From Thermodesulfovibrio sp. 3907-1M (lineage in GTDB: Bacteria; Nitrospirota; Thermodesulfovibrionia; Thermodesulfovibrionales; Thermodesulfovibrionaceae): a stretch of DNA of 64,000 nt. The translations under genes and the position numbers were made by a program. Below, piece after piece: positions 1 to 9,428 of the stretch (positions are counted from its first letter, which is position 1; each line of letters starts with the position of its first letter). The notes under the pieces are model-generated. The model did no database searches. It saw nothing but the letters and a program-made list of their open reading frames with translations, and was not told the origin of the DNA. The DNA lies in the NCBI RefSeq assembly GCF_040450955.1, contig NZ_CP144373.1, positions 1,778,486-1,842,485 of the forward strand, given 5' to 3'.

Positions 1-1712
1 GAGTTTTCAATTGAGTGGCGTTTTAGTTGATAGGTGTTAATTTCCCTGTTTAGATAGATTGATAATAATTGTCTCAATTTCACAATCTCATGCATCATTC
101 CTATTGGAAATGCTCCTGACCCAACAGCAGGGTCGCAAACTTTAATATCAGCAAGAAGTTTATCAATGAGTTCTGCGTTTTGAATGATACTTTCTGGCAT
201 TTTATGTTCGTACTTTGTTTCTTTCTGATATCCCATCTCAATTTTTTCTTTCTTTTCAATGGCGGTTCTTTCGTGCTCTAAAATTAAATCAGCATATTTA
301 ACAAACTCTTCTATGTCTTTCTTTGTACAGACAAGAATGTCTGTGCTACACAAGTAACTTATTAAACTCTCCTGACACATATAATGGACAATTTCTCTTG
401 GTGTATAATAAACACCGTATTCTTTATTAAACTTTGTCTCTTCTCCCTTTTTACCCGACTTCAAAACCTTTACATACTCATCAAAATTATCAGGTCTGAT
501 GGCATTTAATTTCTCATAGATTTTTCCAAGAAGCTCTGGGTCAAGGGCAACCTCTTTTTCAAGTGGCTCTTCTTCATTAACTGTGAAGTTGTATCTATCA
601 AAAACATCTAAAATTCCATCGCCAATATCGCCTTCTTTTGTTCTGTTGCTATTTGAAAAAAGTTCATTTGGTAAAAGCAAATCAACATTTTCCCAGTCAA
701 AATCATTTATTGGGTCAAAAAGCCCACCATTTAAAAATGGAATCTTACAATTAAATCTGTTGTAATAATGGTCATATGCAGTTCTATCAGTTCTTAATGC
801 CTCATAAAAGAGTGGTTCAAGTATATCGTTATAAAAGTTTTTGTAATCTCCGAATTCCCTATTAAATAATCTTCTTATGAAATCCTTTGGGCCTGTTCCC
901 CAAAGTTTTCCTCTTTCAACTCCAAACCATCCTTTTTTCTGAAGAAAATATAAAAATACAATTTGACCGAGAAGTTTTTTTGCAAAGTCAACGGTATTGA
1001 TGTTTTTATTTTGGAACTCCCGCTGAACAATTTGGCTATTTTTTACGATTTTATCGAGTTCTAATTTTGTTCTTATGAACAGGTCTCTATACTTTTCAAA
1101 AAATTCTTTTGTTACAACCTCTATATCAAAGGCTTTTTCTAAATCTTCAAGGGTTGGCTTTAGCTCATCATTTTCAAGTATTGGTAAAAATCTACTTTGG
1201 GCAGTATGGCTTTTTTCATTTTTGCCAACCAAAAATGACCATCTCTTTGCAGGTGTGAATTCTTCTTTGACTTTTACTTTGCCAACTGGTGTTTCCTCAA
1301 AGCGATAATCCATCTTAACGAGAGAAAAACGCCAATCCTCTTCATCTGGTGAGACAAAGGCAACAAGGGCTGCGTCTTTTTCAGTGGTTGTCCCGAGTCT
1401 TCCCCTTAAGTATTCAGCAACAAAATTTCTCTGAGCAGTTCTTGCTCTGTAAAGGGATGTTCCTCTTTTTAAATTCACAACCAATATATCAATCTTATTA
1501 CCAATTTTGTCCTCATACCTACCAACTCTTTCCCAGGAACTTATAAAATTAAGGTATCTTTCAGTGACCCCCTGTATGCCAGACCTTGGTTCAAGGGCTT
1601 TTGTTCTGTTATAACTTTTCAGTAGATTGGTAACGAAATTAACAAAGTTAGATTTGTTAAAAGGATTTTCAAATGTTTCAACTATAATTTTTTTTGCCTG
1701 TTCTCTATTCAT
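1..1712 (-). CDS. Eco57I-like N6-adenine DNA methyltransferase (partial, C-terminus off window)
   Basis: The reading frame stays open from an ATG at 1712 to the left edge, giving about 570 residues with the C-terminus missing. The SAM-binding motif I (DPAVGSGAFPIGM) lies near residue 524, following the N-terminal region typical of large Eco57I/type IIG-like methyltransferases (an RARTAQRNF stretch near residue 90 and YYTPREIVHYM near 445). The catalytic NPPY motif would lie beyond the edge. It is the last visible gene of an operon with a PLD-helicase and a nucleotidyltransferase, which suggests a restriction or anti-phage role in which this enzyme marks self DNA. The start is uncertain because the ribosome-binding site is weak. 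The general class is confident; specificity and the presence of a nuclease domain cannot be judged. Confidence 0.85.
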   Translation of the reverse strand, partial: MNREQAKKIIVETFENPFNKSNFVNFVTNLLKSYNRTKALEPRSGIQGVTERYLNFISSWERVGRYEDKIGNKIDILVVNLKRGTSLYRARTAQRNFVAEYLRGRLGTTTEKDAALVAFVSPDEEDWRFSLVKMDYRFEETPVGKVKVKEEFTPAKRWSFLVGKNEKSHTAQSRFLPILENDELKPTLEDLEKAFDIEVVTKEFFEKYRDLFIRTKLELDKIVKNSQIVQREFQNKNINTVDFAKKLLGQIVFLYFLQKKGWFGVERGKLWGTGPKDFIRRLFNREFGDYKNFYNDILEPLFYEALRTDRTAYDHYYNRFNCKIPFLNGGLFDPINDFDWENVDLLLPNELFSNSNRTKEGDIGDGILDVFDRYNFTVNEEEPLEKEVALDPELLGKIYEKLNAIRPDNFDEYVKVLKSGKKGEETKFNKEYGVYYTPREIVHYMCQESLISYLCSTDILVCTKKDIEEFVKYADLILEHERTAIEKKEKIEMGYQKETKYEHKMPESIIQNAELIDKLLADIKVCDPAVGSGAFPIGMMHEIVKLRQLLSIYLNREINTYQLKRHSIEN

Positions 1713-1797
1713 TTTCGTTTATTTCTTCAATCATCTTTTTGATAACTTCTTAAAATTCCGGTATTTTTTCTTTAATGACTTTCCACAAAACTCTCAT
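1705..1797 (-). pseudogene. Relic of a HEPN (HepT/DUF86-like) toxin gene C-terminus
   Basis: Directly after the nucleotidyltransferase, with an ATGA start/stop overlap, a short frame reads [15 protein letters not shown], then a TAA stop, then EVIKKMIEEINENE and TAG. This resembles the tail of HepT-like proteins, whose ends commonly read like VWKIVKEDLPEL followed by a lysine/glutamate-rich helix. The N-terminal part, including the RX4-6H RNase motif, is gone, and a single base change could have turned a Lys codon into the internal stop. The adjoining MNT gene is the usual partner of HepT, which supports the reading. Only about 30 residues remain, so homology rests on a short match. Confidence 0.5.
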
Positions 1798-2087
1798 ATA
1801 TAAACCACCTCTTGCAAGATAATCTTCCCTATATATGGTTTCAGTGCAGATTTCATAACAAGATCAACTTTAACTTTCAACTTCTTTGATAAAAAATCTT
1901 TAAGCTCAATGTAAGTCCAGAGGTCAGGAACTTCGTAAAAATCAACAAGAATATCAAGGTCGCTTCTCTTTCTCTGCTCCTCTTTTATATAAGAGCCAAA
2001 AATTCCTATCTCGCTAACCTTGTATTTTTCTTGAAGCAAAGGCTTTAATTCTCTTAATTTTTCTTTTATCTCTTCAATTTTTTTCAT
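1794..2087 (-). CDS. MNT-type nucleotidyltransferase (MntA-like antitoxin family)
   Basis: A 97-residue minimal nucleotidyltransferase. The GSY motif followed by SDLDILVDF (residues about 30-50) is the metal-binding signature of the MNT fold. Family members often pair with a HEPN RNase and silence it by adding AMP. Here only a scrap of the HEPN partner remains downstream. The chosen ATG at 2087 sits 9 nt after a GAGG sequence; an in-frame ATG six bases upstream has poor spacing. It overlaps the end of the helicase gene by 14 nt. With its toxin gone, the gene may be a leftover or may have a new role with the flanking defence genes; that is inference. Confidence 0.85.
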   Translation of the reverse strand: MKKIEEIKEKLRELKPLLQEKYKVSEIGIFGSYIKEEQRKRSDLDILVDFYEVPDLWTYIELKDFLSKKLKVKVDLVMKSALKPYIGKIILQEVVYI

Positions 2088-5000
2088 CTTCATCGCCCTC
2101 AAGATAAAGTGATAGAATGACCTCCCTTTTCCCTTCTGTTATAGCAGAGGTTTCCGCATAGTGGCTTTTAAGAAAAGCAGGTGGAATCTCTCGCTGGAGT
2201 GTTCCGATAACTTTTATTGGATTTTGAAGCTCGTTGCCAAGGGTATTCAGTGCTTTAAGAGTCTTCTGGACTGTCTTTTTAGGCAGTGAGCCTTCTTCAA
2301 GTCGGGTTATTACTTTTCTAAGATATTCTTCCTGCTCTTCTGTTAATTGACTGCTATTCTTTTGGGTCACCTTCAAGATTTTCAGGAGTTCATCATAACT
2401 ACTTCTTCCACCTCGCCTTCGTGTTTCGATTATTCCCTCAATGGTTGAATTAAAAAAGGCAGTTTTATTTTTATCAAGCAGCTCGTAATATTCCTTTAAA
2501 GGCAGTTTTGCCCTTTTTGCATCAGTTGAGCTTTCAAGAATCTTTGCAGCACTTAAAAAGTCAAGTTCAACAGTTTTTCCCTTATTTGATAAAAAGAATT
2601 TCATAAGTTTCCCTTTTCTAAAAAATGTGAGCAATGCATCAGGAGAAACATAATCTTTCAAATCTTCAGAAAATATCTTTGCTGAGCGAGCCTTTTTGGG
2701 AAGTCTTTTTATTCTTTCAAAAAGCTCTGGATTATTATTACGAATATCTTCAATGATTTTTAAATACTTAAGCTCACTTTCTTCTTCCTCATCATCTCCT
2801 GTAATGGTCTTCTTTGAAAGGAGTTTATCAAATAATTCATGAGATGAAACAGGCTCTCCTTCTGTAAGAATTGCTGAATCGCCTCCAAGTAAGGTCAAAA
2901 AAGCCTCTATCTTTGAGCGGGCAATGTTTGTTAGTTCAATTTCAGAATCCGCCCTGCTTGTTGGAAAGAAGTTAAAGGTATATATTTTATCAAATTTTGT
3001 ATCTACACGATTTACTCGCCCAATTCTTTGCATTAGCCGAGTTGGATTCCAGGGGATGTCATAGTTTATAACGATATTTGAACGATGAAGGTTAACACCC
3101 TCTGAAAGGACCTCGGTTGAGATAAGTATTCTGTAATCGTCTTTTTTGTTTCTTGCCCTTGCATCAAAATTCTCTATGACTTTATCTCTGATGCTTCCAG
3201 AAGACCCCCCATGAAAAAGTAGTGCAATTTCGCCAAACTCTTTATTTATGTTTTGGGTCAAATACTCTGCGGTCTCTTTTGATTCAGTGAAAATGATTAT
3301 TTTGTCGCTTCCTTTCAAAACATGGTGAGATTTCAAATTTTTAAGAAGTGTTTCAAGCTTCGGGTCACGCTTAATTTCTTCCCACATGGATTTTATTTTT
3401 TTCAAAATTTCAAGATCATTCTTTAAGTCTTCTTCAAAATCAGGGTTGAAATCCTCGCTTTTATATCTCTCTGCTTTACCTTCTTCTATCAACCTCTGAA
3501 TTTCTTCATCATCACCCTGTTCCAGTAGTTCAAAGATTTTATTTATATATTTCTTGCTAATATATACATTTCCCTTTTCATACTCTTGAATAAACATTTT
3601 GTAAGACCTGATAAATCTATCAATACTTTTCCTAAAGGCGTAAAAACTGCTTTCAAGGCGTTTTACAAGCAAAACTTTCATAAATCCACCCATATTTCGC
3701 TGGGATTGCCGTTCAAGTGGAGTGATGGGCTTATTTAAATAGAGTAACGGCATATAACGAGCATATTTAAAATCTTGAGTTATCATTTTCACAGTTTCCA
3801 TGAAGATTTTATCTTCTTTATCGCTTAATTGATAATAAAATGGCTTGGGATCTTCAACTTCTGGGAATTTGACATTGTTTATCTTTAAATCCTCTGCAAA
3901 ATATTTTTCAATCTCTTTTCTTGTCCTTCTAACCATCAGATGTTTTAAAACTTTATCACGGATTTCTTTTGCATTATTTTTTATTAATTCAAGGTACTCC
4001 TCGTAGTCTTCTTGACGGTCAATTCCTATTAATCTCCCTTCAAGTCCTACAAAGAATAGTTCAAGGTTTGGAATCCCTGGAATATTACTCTTTTTTGTAT
4101 TCTGAAAAAGTTTAATCTGGGCAATAATGTCTCTTGGTGAATTATTATATGGCGTTGCAGATACCAAAATCACTCTTTTTCCTCTACAGATTTCAGCAAT
4201 ATCTTCATAACTTATCGTTGTTTCTGTCCTGAAGCGGTGCGCTTCATCTATGATTATGTTTTTTACGGGATGTTCTGTGTTTTCATATCTTTCCACAAAT
4301 GCCTTCGCTTCATCAAGCTTCCCAATAGAGCAACATTTGGCGGGAATGTGAAAGTCGCGGATTACATTTGTCCATGAGCCTGGGTTGTTTTCATTAAGAA
4401 GTGCTGGCGGTGCAATAACAAGAGTCCTTCCATCAAGTTGTCCTGCAAGCATAGTGGCAACATAGGTTTTCCCAAGACCCACCACATCAGATATGAAAAC
4501 CCCTCCATATTCTTCAAGGATCTTCTTTGCATTTAAGACAGCCTGCTCCTGATATTTTAATTTTTTGAAGTCCTCCGGTAGATATTTAGCAAAAATCTCA
4601 TCAACTCTGCTGAGTTCATCCTTAAAATATTCATACAAAAATTTAAGATAGAGCTCATAGGGTGTAATGTTCTGATTGAGCCAGGTCTTCTCTTTTATCG
4701 TTTCAACATATTTTTCACTAACATCAACAGCATCTTTCCATAACTCCTCAAATTTTTCCTTTGCAAATTCATAATCTGCACGGCTCTTAAGCTCAACATT
4801 AAATTCAAGATTATCGTTAAGCCCAGATTGAGTAAAATTACTTGAACCTGTGATGACCCTTCCTACATCCCTGTCTCCTTCCTTAAAAGTCATAATGTAT
4901 AGCTTTGCATGAAGGTTTTGAGAGGGATAAGCTCGTATCTCAAGTTTCCCGGAGTTTATCCATTCAATAAACTTCTGCACGCCTGATTCAACATTATCAC

Positions 5001-5304
5001 TGTCTTCTGATTCAGCCATCTCATCTTCAATCAGTTTTTCTATTGTCTGCTTTGCCTCGTAATGGGATAGCCTCTCTTGTTCTGTCTTCTTTATCAGATC
5101 GTAGGATTCTTTTGACATGCCAATTCCCACAAGAATTCTCAGCTTTTCAGTATTTTCCAGTGCTTCATAAATTAAATGAAATCCGCTTACATAAAAGTAA
5201 GCTACAAGGCAATCAAAGAATTTGCAGTCTTTTATTAGCTGTTTAAAGCGATCTTTAAGTGTCTTACCATCTTCATTTAGTATAAATGTCAGGTCAAGAT
5301 TCAT
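2074..5304 (-). CDS. PLD-nuclease / SF2 (Snf2-like) helicase fusion, defence-type
   Basis: About 1,076 residues from the ATG at 5304; a TTG at 5322 is possible but too close to its AGGAG. Counting from that TTG, residues 1-200 form a phospholipase D-like nuclease domain with HAK at 138-140 and GSSN at 159-162. A superfamily 2 helicase follows: Walker A DVVGLGKT (279-286), DEAH (359-362), SAT (388-390), then a C-terminal helicase domain with [11 protein letters not shown] and [10 protein letters not shown] motifs. The C-terminal third is unassigned. PLD-helicase proteins beside Eco57I-like methyltransferases are recurrent in defence islands, and here the methyltransferase lies downstream. The likely role is ATP-driven cleavage of unmodified DNA, inferred from domains and neighbours. 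A single PLD motif suggests dimerisation. Confidence 0.88.
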   Translation of the reverse strand: MNLDLTFILNEDGKTLKDRFKQLIKDCKFFDCLVAYFYVSGFHLIYEALENTEKLRILVGIGMSKESYDLIKKTEQERLSHYEAKQTIEKLIEDEMAESEDSDNVESGVQKFIEWINSGKLEIRAYPSQNLHAKLYIMTFKEGDRDVGRVITGSSNFTQSGLNDNLEFNVELKSRADYEFAKEKFEELWKDAVDVSEKYVETIKEKTWLNQNITPYELYLKFLYEYFKDELSRVDEIFAKYLPEDFKKLKYQEQAVLNAKKILEEYGGVFISDVVGLGKTYVATMLAGQLDGRTLVIAPPALLNENNPGSWTNVIRDFHIPAKCCSIGKLDEAKAFVERYENTEHPVKNIIIDEAHRFRTETTISYEDIAEICRGKRVILVSATPYNNSPRDIIAQIKLFQNTKKSNIPGIPNLELFFVGLEGRLIGIDRQEDYEEYLELIKNNAKEIRDKVLKHLMVRRTRKEIEKYFAEDLKINNVKFPEVEDPKPFYYQLSDKEDKIFMETVKMITQDFKYARYMPLLYLNKPITPLERQSQRNMGGFMKVLLVKRLESSFYAFRKSIDRFIRSYKMFIQEYEKGNVYISKKYINKIFELLEQGDDEEIQRLIEEGKAERYKSEDFNPDFEEDLKNDLEILKKIKSMWEEIKRDPKLETLLKNLKSHHVLKGSDKIIIFTESKETAEYLTQNINKEFGEIALLFHGGSSGSIRDKVIENFDARARNKKDDYRILISTEVLSEGVNLHRSNIVINYDIPWNPTRLMQRIGRVNRVDTKFDKIYTFNFFPTSRADSEIELTNIARSKIEAFLTLLGGDSAILTEGEPVSSHELFDKLLSKKTITGDDEEEESELKYLKIIEDIRNNNPELFERIKRLPKKARSAKIFSEDLKDYVSPDALLTFFRKGKLMKFFLSNKGKTVELDFLSAAKILESSTDAKRAKLPLKEYYELLDKNKTAFFNSTIEGIIETRRRGGRSSYDELLKILKVTQKNSSQLTEEQEEYLRKVITRLEEGSLPKKTVQKTLKALNTLGNELQNPIKVIGTLQREIPPAFLKSHYAETSAITEGKREVILSLYLEGDEDEKN

Positions 5305-5314
5305 TCCCCCATTA

Positions 5315-6166
5315 TCAATCAAGCTCCTGCCTTAAGTTTTTTGCTTCCTCTATAAATTTTTTGACTCTTTCAAGCTCTTTTCTATAAAGCATCTGTTTGA
5401 CCTCTTCAAGCTTTTTTGTAAAAATTTCAAGGCAGTGTAAGACATTTTTATCATTCATTGCGAAAATATCAGCCCAGAGTTCTGGAGAGCTTTTAGCAAT
5501 TCTCGTTGTGTCTTTAAATCCAGAGCCAGCGTATTTTATAAGATTTTTATCCATCTCCGCCACAGTGTTTACAAGGCAGAAGGATACCAGGTGGGGAAGA
5601 TGACTTACAAGAGCATAAATTCTGTCATGTTCTGAAGGAGTCATGAACTCAACCTGGGCTCCTGTTTTAGTCCATAGTTTCGCAATTCTTTCTAAGGCAG
5701 ATTTGTCAGTTTTCTCTGTGGGAGTAATGACGACCTTTGAACCCTCAAAAAGATGAGCTTTTGCATGCTCAAATCCTGTTCTGTCTGAACCAGCAATAGG
5801 ATGTGTTCCAACAAAGTAAACGCCTTGTGGCATTAATCTTTCAAGTTTATTAACCACTTCTTCCTTAACACTTCCCACATCAGTAATCACTGTTCCTCTT
5901 TTAAGATAAGAAACCATTTCTGAAGTAATTTTTTCAAATACTCCCAGAGGGGTTGCAAGAACAATGAGTTCTGCTTCGCAAGCCTCTTTAAGAGAATCTG
6001 TATAGGTATCTATTATGCCAAGCTTAAGAGCTTTTTTAAGCCTTTCCTCGTTTCTTCCATATCCAATAATTTTATCAGCTAAGCTTTTTTCTTTTAATGC
6101 TAAGGCTAATGAGCCTCCAATTAACCCAACTCCAATAATTGATACAGTTTTAAATCCATCCTCCAT
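5315..6166 (-). CDS. tyrA: Prephenate dehydrogenase
   Basis: A 283-residue cytoplasmic enzyme that converts prephenate to 4-hydroxyphenylpyruvate for tyrosine synthesis, using NAD(P)+. The N-terminal Rossmann fold has GVGLIGGS (glycines 12, 14, 17). GTHPIAGSDRTG carries the conserved catalytic-region His, and SHLPHL lies in the helical dimerisation domain. There is no ACT or chorismate mutase domain, so it is the simple monofunctional type. Its ATG overlaps the stop of the DAHP synthase gene (last gene of pheA-hisC-aroF-tyrA). Its own stop at 5315 abuts the defence helicase start, so the two operons may be transcriptionally joined. Confidence 0.93.
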   Translation of the reverse strand: MEDGFKTVSIIGVGLIGGSLALALKEKSLADKIIGYGRNEERLKKALKLGIIDTYTDSLKEACEAELIVLATPLGVFEKITSEMVSYLKRGTVITDVGSVKEEVVNKLERLMPQGVYFVGTHPIAGSDRTGFEHAKAHLFEGSKVVITPTEKTDKSALERIAKLWTKTGAQVEFMTPSEHDRIYALVSHLPHLVSFCLVNTVAEMDKNLIKYAGSGFKDTTRIAKSSPELWADIFAMNDKNVLHCLEIFTKKLEEVKQMLYRKELERVKKFIEEAKNLRQELD

Positions 6167-7191
6167 TACACTTCCCTGCCAATAGCCTCTGCCACAGCTT
6201 TGACTTTTTTCATCACTTCTTTAAACTGCTCTGGAGTTAAGGATTGTTCTCCATCAGATAGAGCTTCTTCAGGATTTGTATGAACCTCAATTAAGAGCAT
6301 GTCAGCACCTGCAGCAACAGCTGCAACTGCCATTGGACCAACAAGCTCACGCTTTCCTACTCCATGACTTGGGTCCACTGCAACAGGTAAGTGGCTGACT
6401 GACTTAAGAAGTGGAACAGCGCTCAGGTCAAGGGTATTTCTCGTTGCTGTTTCAAAGGTTCTGATTCCTCTTTCACAGAGTATGACCTTTTCATTTCCTC
6501 TTGAAAGAATATACTCTGCTGCCATAAGAAGCTCTTTTATTGTGGCAGACATTCCTCTTTTAAGTAAAACAGGCTTGTCCACTGAACCAACTTCCATAAG
6601 AAGCTTAAAATTTTGCATGTTTCTTGTGCCAATTTGAAGAATATCAACATAATCAAGCATTACATCAATGTCTCTTGGATCCATGATTTCGCTAATAATT
6701 GGAAGTCCTGTTCTTTCCTTTGCCTCTTTGAGATATTTAAGTCCTTCAACACCAAGCCCCTGAAAGGAGTAAGGTGATGTGCGAGGCTTAAAGGCACCAC
6801 CTCTTAAGAACGTTGCTCCAGAAGCCTTAACTTTTTCAGCAATATCAAGAAGTGTAACCCTGTTTTCCACAGCACACGGACCTGCTGCAATGTGAACTCT
6901 TTTGCCTCCTATCACGGTATTATCAACCTGAATTACTGTATCAGTCTTTTTGAAGTCTCTGCTTGCCAGTTTGTAGGGCTTGAGAATTCTTACAACATCC
7001 TCAACTCCTGGAATTGCTCTTATAGCATTTTCCTCATCTTCTGTTACCTTTGATGTGTCTCCAATAACTCCGATGATTGTTCTTTCTGCTCCTCTTGAGA
7101 TGTGGGGCTTAAGTCCCTTTGCTTCAAGTTTTTTTACAATCTTTTCAATCTGCTCATCAGTTACATCAGGTCTTAATACAATAATATCCAT
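6166..7191 (-). CDS. aroF: 3-deoxy-7-phosphoheptulonate synthase (DAHP synthase)
   Basis: 341 residues, the first committed enzyme of the shikimate pathway, condensing phosphoenolpyruvate with erythrose 4-phosphate. Residues 1-70 form a ferredoxin-like regulatory domain ([19 protein letters not shown]) seen in the Thermotoga-type enzymes. The catalytic barrel follows with AAGPCAVEN (Cys106), [12 protein letters not shown] and DPSHGVGKR. The N-terminal domain is the known site of Tyr/Phe feedback control in related enzymes. It lies between hisC (3-nt gap) and tyrA (overlap), consistent with co-regulation of aromatic amino acid synthesis. The letter of the gene symbol is conventional. Confidence 0.92.
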   Translation of the reverse strand: MDIIVLRPDVTDEQIEKIVKKLEAKGLKPHISRGAERTIIGVIGDTSKVTEDEENAIRAIPGVEDVVRILKPYKLASRDFKKTDTVIQVDNTVIGGKRVHIAAGPCAVENRVTLLDIAEKVKASGATFLRGGAFKPRTSPYSFQGLGVEGLKYLKEAKERTGLPIISEIMDPRDIDVMLDYVDILQIGTRNMQNFKLLMEVGSVDKPVLLKRGMSATIKELLMAAEYILSRGNEKVILCERGIRTFETATRNTLDLSAVPLLKSVSHLPVAVDPSHGVGKRELVGPMAVAAVAAGADMLLIEVHTNPEEALSDGEQSLTPEQFKEVMKKVKAVAEAIGREV

Positions 7192-7194
7192 GCT

Positions 7195-8304
7195 TTAACC
7201 TCCAAAAAATTTTTTTAAACTTTCTATAAAAGCTTTATTTTCTTCAGGTAAACCAATTGTGACTCTTATCTGTCTTGGTCCTACAGGTCTTATAATAACT
7301 CCCTGCCTGAGAAGTGAGTCAAAAACTTCCTTGGATGAAATACTCTCTGGCAGTATTATGTAAATAAAGTTTGTCTGTGTGGGAAGATATTGAATTTGTC
7401 TGATTTTATCAAGCTCAGAATAAAGATATTGTTTGCCCTTTTCGTTGATTTCAAGCACTTTTTTCAGATGCTCCTCATCTTTTAAAGCAGCCTCTGCAGC
7501 AATCTGAGCAATGGTGTTTGTGTTAAAGGGTTCTCTTATTCTGTTCATCTCTGTAATGATCTCTTTTTTCGCAACTCCATAACCTATTCTCAGGCTTGCT
7601 AATCCATAGGCTTTTGAAAAGGTTCTTAAAATCAGTATATCCCTGCCATCTTTGAAATATTTTAAGGTGTCAGGATAATCTGGTTCTGTCACATACTCAT
7701 AATAAGCTTCATCTACCACAACGAGTATGTCTTCTCGGAGAGCTTTCATGAAGCTATCAAACTCATCTCTGTAGTTCATTGTGCCTGTTGGATTATTGGG
7801 ATTGGCTATGAATACGATTTTTGTTCTGTCTGTTATCTCCTTGAGCATTCCTTCAAGATCATGTCTCCACTCTTTAAGTGTTACTTCCTTTGCCACTCCA
7901 CCTTGTGCTGTCACGCTCATTGCATAGACAACGAAAGAAGGAGTAGCCATAACTGCTTCATCGCCTGGACCAATGTAAGTTTTTACTGCAATATCAATAA
8001 GCTCATTTGAGCCATTGCCCAGAATGATTTCATCATGTGTAAGATTTACTCCTCTTGTTGCAAATAATTCACATAAAGCATTTTTAAGATAAAATCCACT
8101 TCCTTCAGGATACCTCGCAAGTTCTGCAGGATTTGATAAAAAATCCATGATGCTCTCTACAACCTTTGGTGAAGGTCCAAGAGGATTTTCATTGGAAGCA
8201 AGCTTAATGCATTGCTTTATACCAAGCTCTCTTTCAACCTCTTTAATTGGTTTACCCGGAATGTAGGGCTGAATTTTTTGCACATATGGTAATGGTTTAA
8301 TCAT
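7195..8304 (-). CDS. hisC: Histidinol-phosphate / aromatic amino acid aminotransferase
   Basis: A 369-residue PLP-dependent class I/II aminotransferase of the HisC family. SNENPLGPSP (residues 38-46), NPNNPTG (168-174), a DEAYYEY segment and the Schiff-base lysine in TFSKAYGLASLRIGYG (Lys231) are all present. HisC normally converts imidazole acetol phosphate to histidinol phosphate. No other histidine genes are nearby; the gene sits between pheA and aroF, so it may chiefly transaminate phenylpyruvate and 4-hydroxyphenylpyruvate, closing Phe and Tyr synthesis. The family is confident, the substrate is inferred from context. Confidence 0.88.
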   Translation of the reverse strand: MIKPLPYVQKIQPYIPGKPIKEVERELGIKQCIKLASNENPLGPSPKVVESIMDFLSNPAELARYPEGSGFYLKNALCELFATRGVNLTHDEIILGNGSNELIDIAVKTYIGPGDEAVMATPSFVVYAMSVTAQGGVAKEVTLKEWRHDLEGMLKEITDRTKIVFIANPNNPTGTMNYRDEFDSFMKALREDILVVVDEAYYEYVTEPDYPDTLKYFKDGRDILILRTFSKAYGLASLRIGYGVAKKEIITEMNRIREPFNTNTIAQIAAEAALKDEEHLKKVLEINEKGKQYLYSELDKIRQIQYLPTQTNFIYIILPESISSKEVFDSLLRQGVIIRPVGPRQIRVTIGLPEENKAFIESLKKFFGG

Positions 8305-8315
8305 AAAGCCTCCCT

Positions 8316-9389
8316 TTATTCAAACATTGGATATGAGCCAAGATGGACAAGCTCTATGCAGTAATCTTTTACTTTTTCAAGGGTTTTTTTCACTTCTTCA
8401 TCTTCTATATGTCCTATGAAGTCAACAAAAAATATATATTCCCACTTACGCATCTTTGCCGGTCTTGATTCTATTTTGGTAAGATTTATGCTGGCATCCT
8501 TGAATGGTTTCAAAGCATTATAAAGAGCACCGGGCTTGTCCTGAAGGGAGAACATTATAGAAGTCTTATCAGAACCTGTTTTACCTGGGAAGCTTTTCCC
8601 GATTATAAAGAATCTTGTGTAGTTGTTTTTGAAGTCTTCAATGTGTTTTGCAACAAATTTAAGTCCGTAGATCTGCGCTGCAAATTCGCTTGCAATGGCT
8701 GCAATTTCCTCATCAACGCAGGCTTGTCTTGCTGCCTCAGCAGTTGATGCCACATCATACACAGGAATACCGAGCATGTTTTTGCTAAGCCATTCTCTGC
8801 ATTGAGCTCTTGCATGTGGATGGGAGTAGATTTTCTTTATTTTTTCCTTTTGACCTGTAAGAGAGAGAAGGTGAAGGGTTATAGGAATTATTATCTCTCC
8901 AGAGATTTTTACTGCATACTGCATGAACATATCTAAAGTATATGTAACAGTTCCTTCATTGGAGTTTTCTATTGGAACAACGCCAAATCTTGACAGTCCC
9001 TTTTCAACGGACTCAAAAATGGATTTAATGCTATCCTGAGGTTCAAACTGAGCAAAGCTTCCAAAATACTTTATTGCAGCAAGATGGGTGAATGTTCCCT
9101 CAGGTCCGAGATAAGCCACTTTTTGTGATTCCTGAAGTGCGAGTGTGGCTGAAACAATTTCTCTGAAAAGAGTTTTAATTACATCATCAGAAAAGGGTCC
9201 TTCATTTATTTTTAAAACTTTATCAATGATATTTTTTTCTCTTACAGGGTCATAGAATGAAAGTCCTTTAGCCCGTTTTATTGTTGCTATTTCTATAGCA
9301 ATTTTTGCTCTCTCATTCAAAAGTTTGAGAATTTCTCTGTCAATCTTGTCAATCCTATCTCTTAGATTTTTTAACCTTTCATTTTCCAT
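8316..9389 (-). CDS. pheA: Bifunctional chorismate mutase / prephenate dehydratase (P-protein)
   Basis: 357 residues in three parts. An AroQ-type chorismate mutase helical domain occupies about 1-88 (LRDRIDKIDREILKLLNERA). A prephenate dehydratase domain occupies about 90-265, with GPEGTFTHLAA and the catalytic TRF motif at 258-260. A C-terminal ACT domain has the phenylalanine-sensing ESRP at 307-310. It converts chorismate through prephenate to phenylpyruvate and is expected to be inhibited by phenylalanine. It is the first gene of the aromatic operon and is transcribed divergently from the decarboxylase at 9429; the 39-nt AT-rich gap must hold both promoters. Confidence 0.95.
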   Translation of the reverse strand: MENERLKNLRDRIDKIDREILKLLNERAKIAIEIATIKRAKGLSFYDPVREKNIIDKVLKINEGPFSDDVIKTLFREIVSATLALQESQKVAYLGPEGTFTHLAAIKYFGSFAQFEPQDSIKSIFESVEKGLSRFGVVPIENSNEGTVTYTLDMFMQYAVKISGEIIIPITLHLLSLTGQKEKIKKIYSHPHARAQCREWLSKNMLGIPVYDVASTAEAARQACVDEEIAAIASEFAAQIYGLKFVAKHIEDFKNNYTRFFIIGKSFPGKTGSDKTSIMFSLQDKPGALYNALKPFKDASINLTKIESRPAKMRKWEYIFFVDFIGHIEDEEVKKTLEKVKDYCIELVHLGSYPMFE

Positions 9390-9428
9390 TTCTTATTCTA
9401 TCATAGAATATGATAAAATTTTAAAATT
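9390..9428. promoter_or_regulatory. Divergent promoter region, pheA operon / decarboxylase
   Basis: A 39-bp AT-rich spacer between divergent starts. On the plus strand TATGAT (9409-9414) and an overlapping GATAAAAT are -10-like, and no Shine-Dalgarno sequence precedes the ATG at 9429. The spacer is so short that any -35 element must lie inside the opposing gene. Confidence 0.35.
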
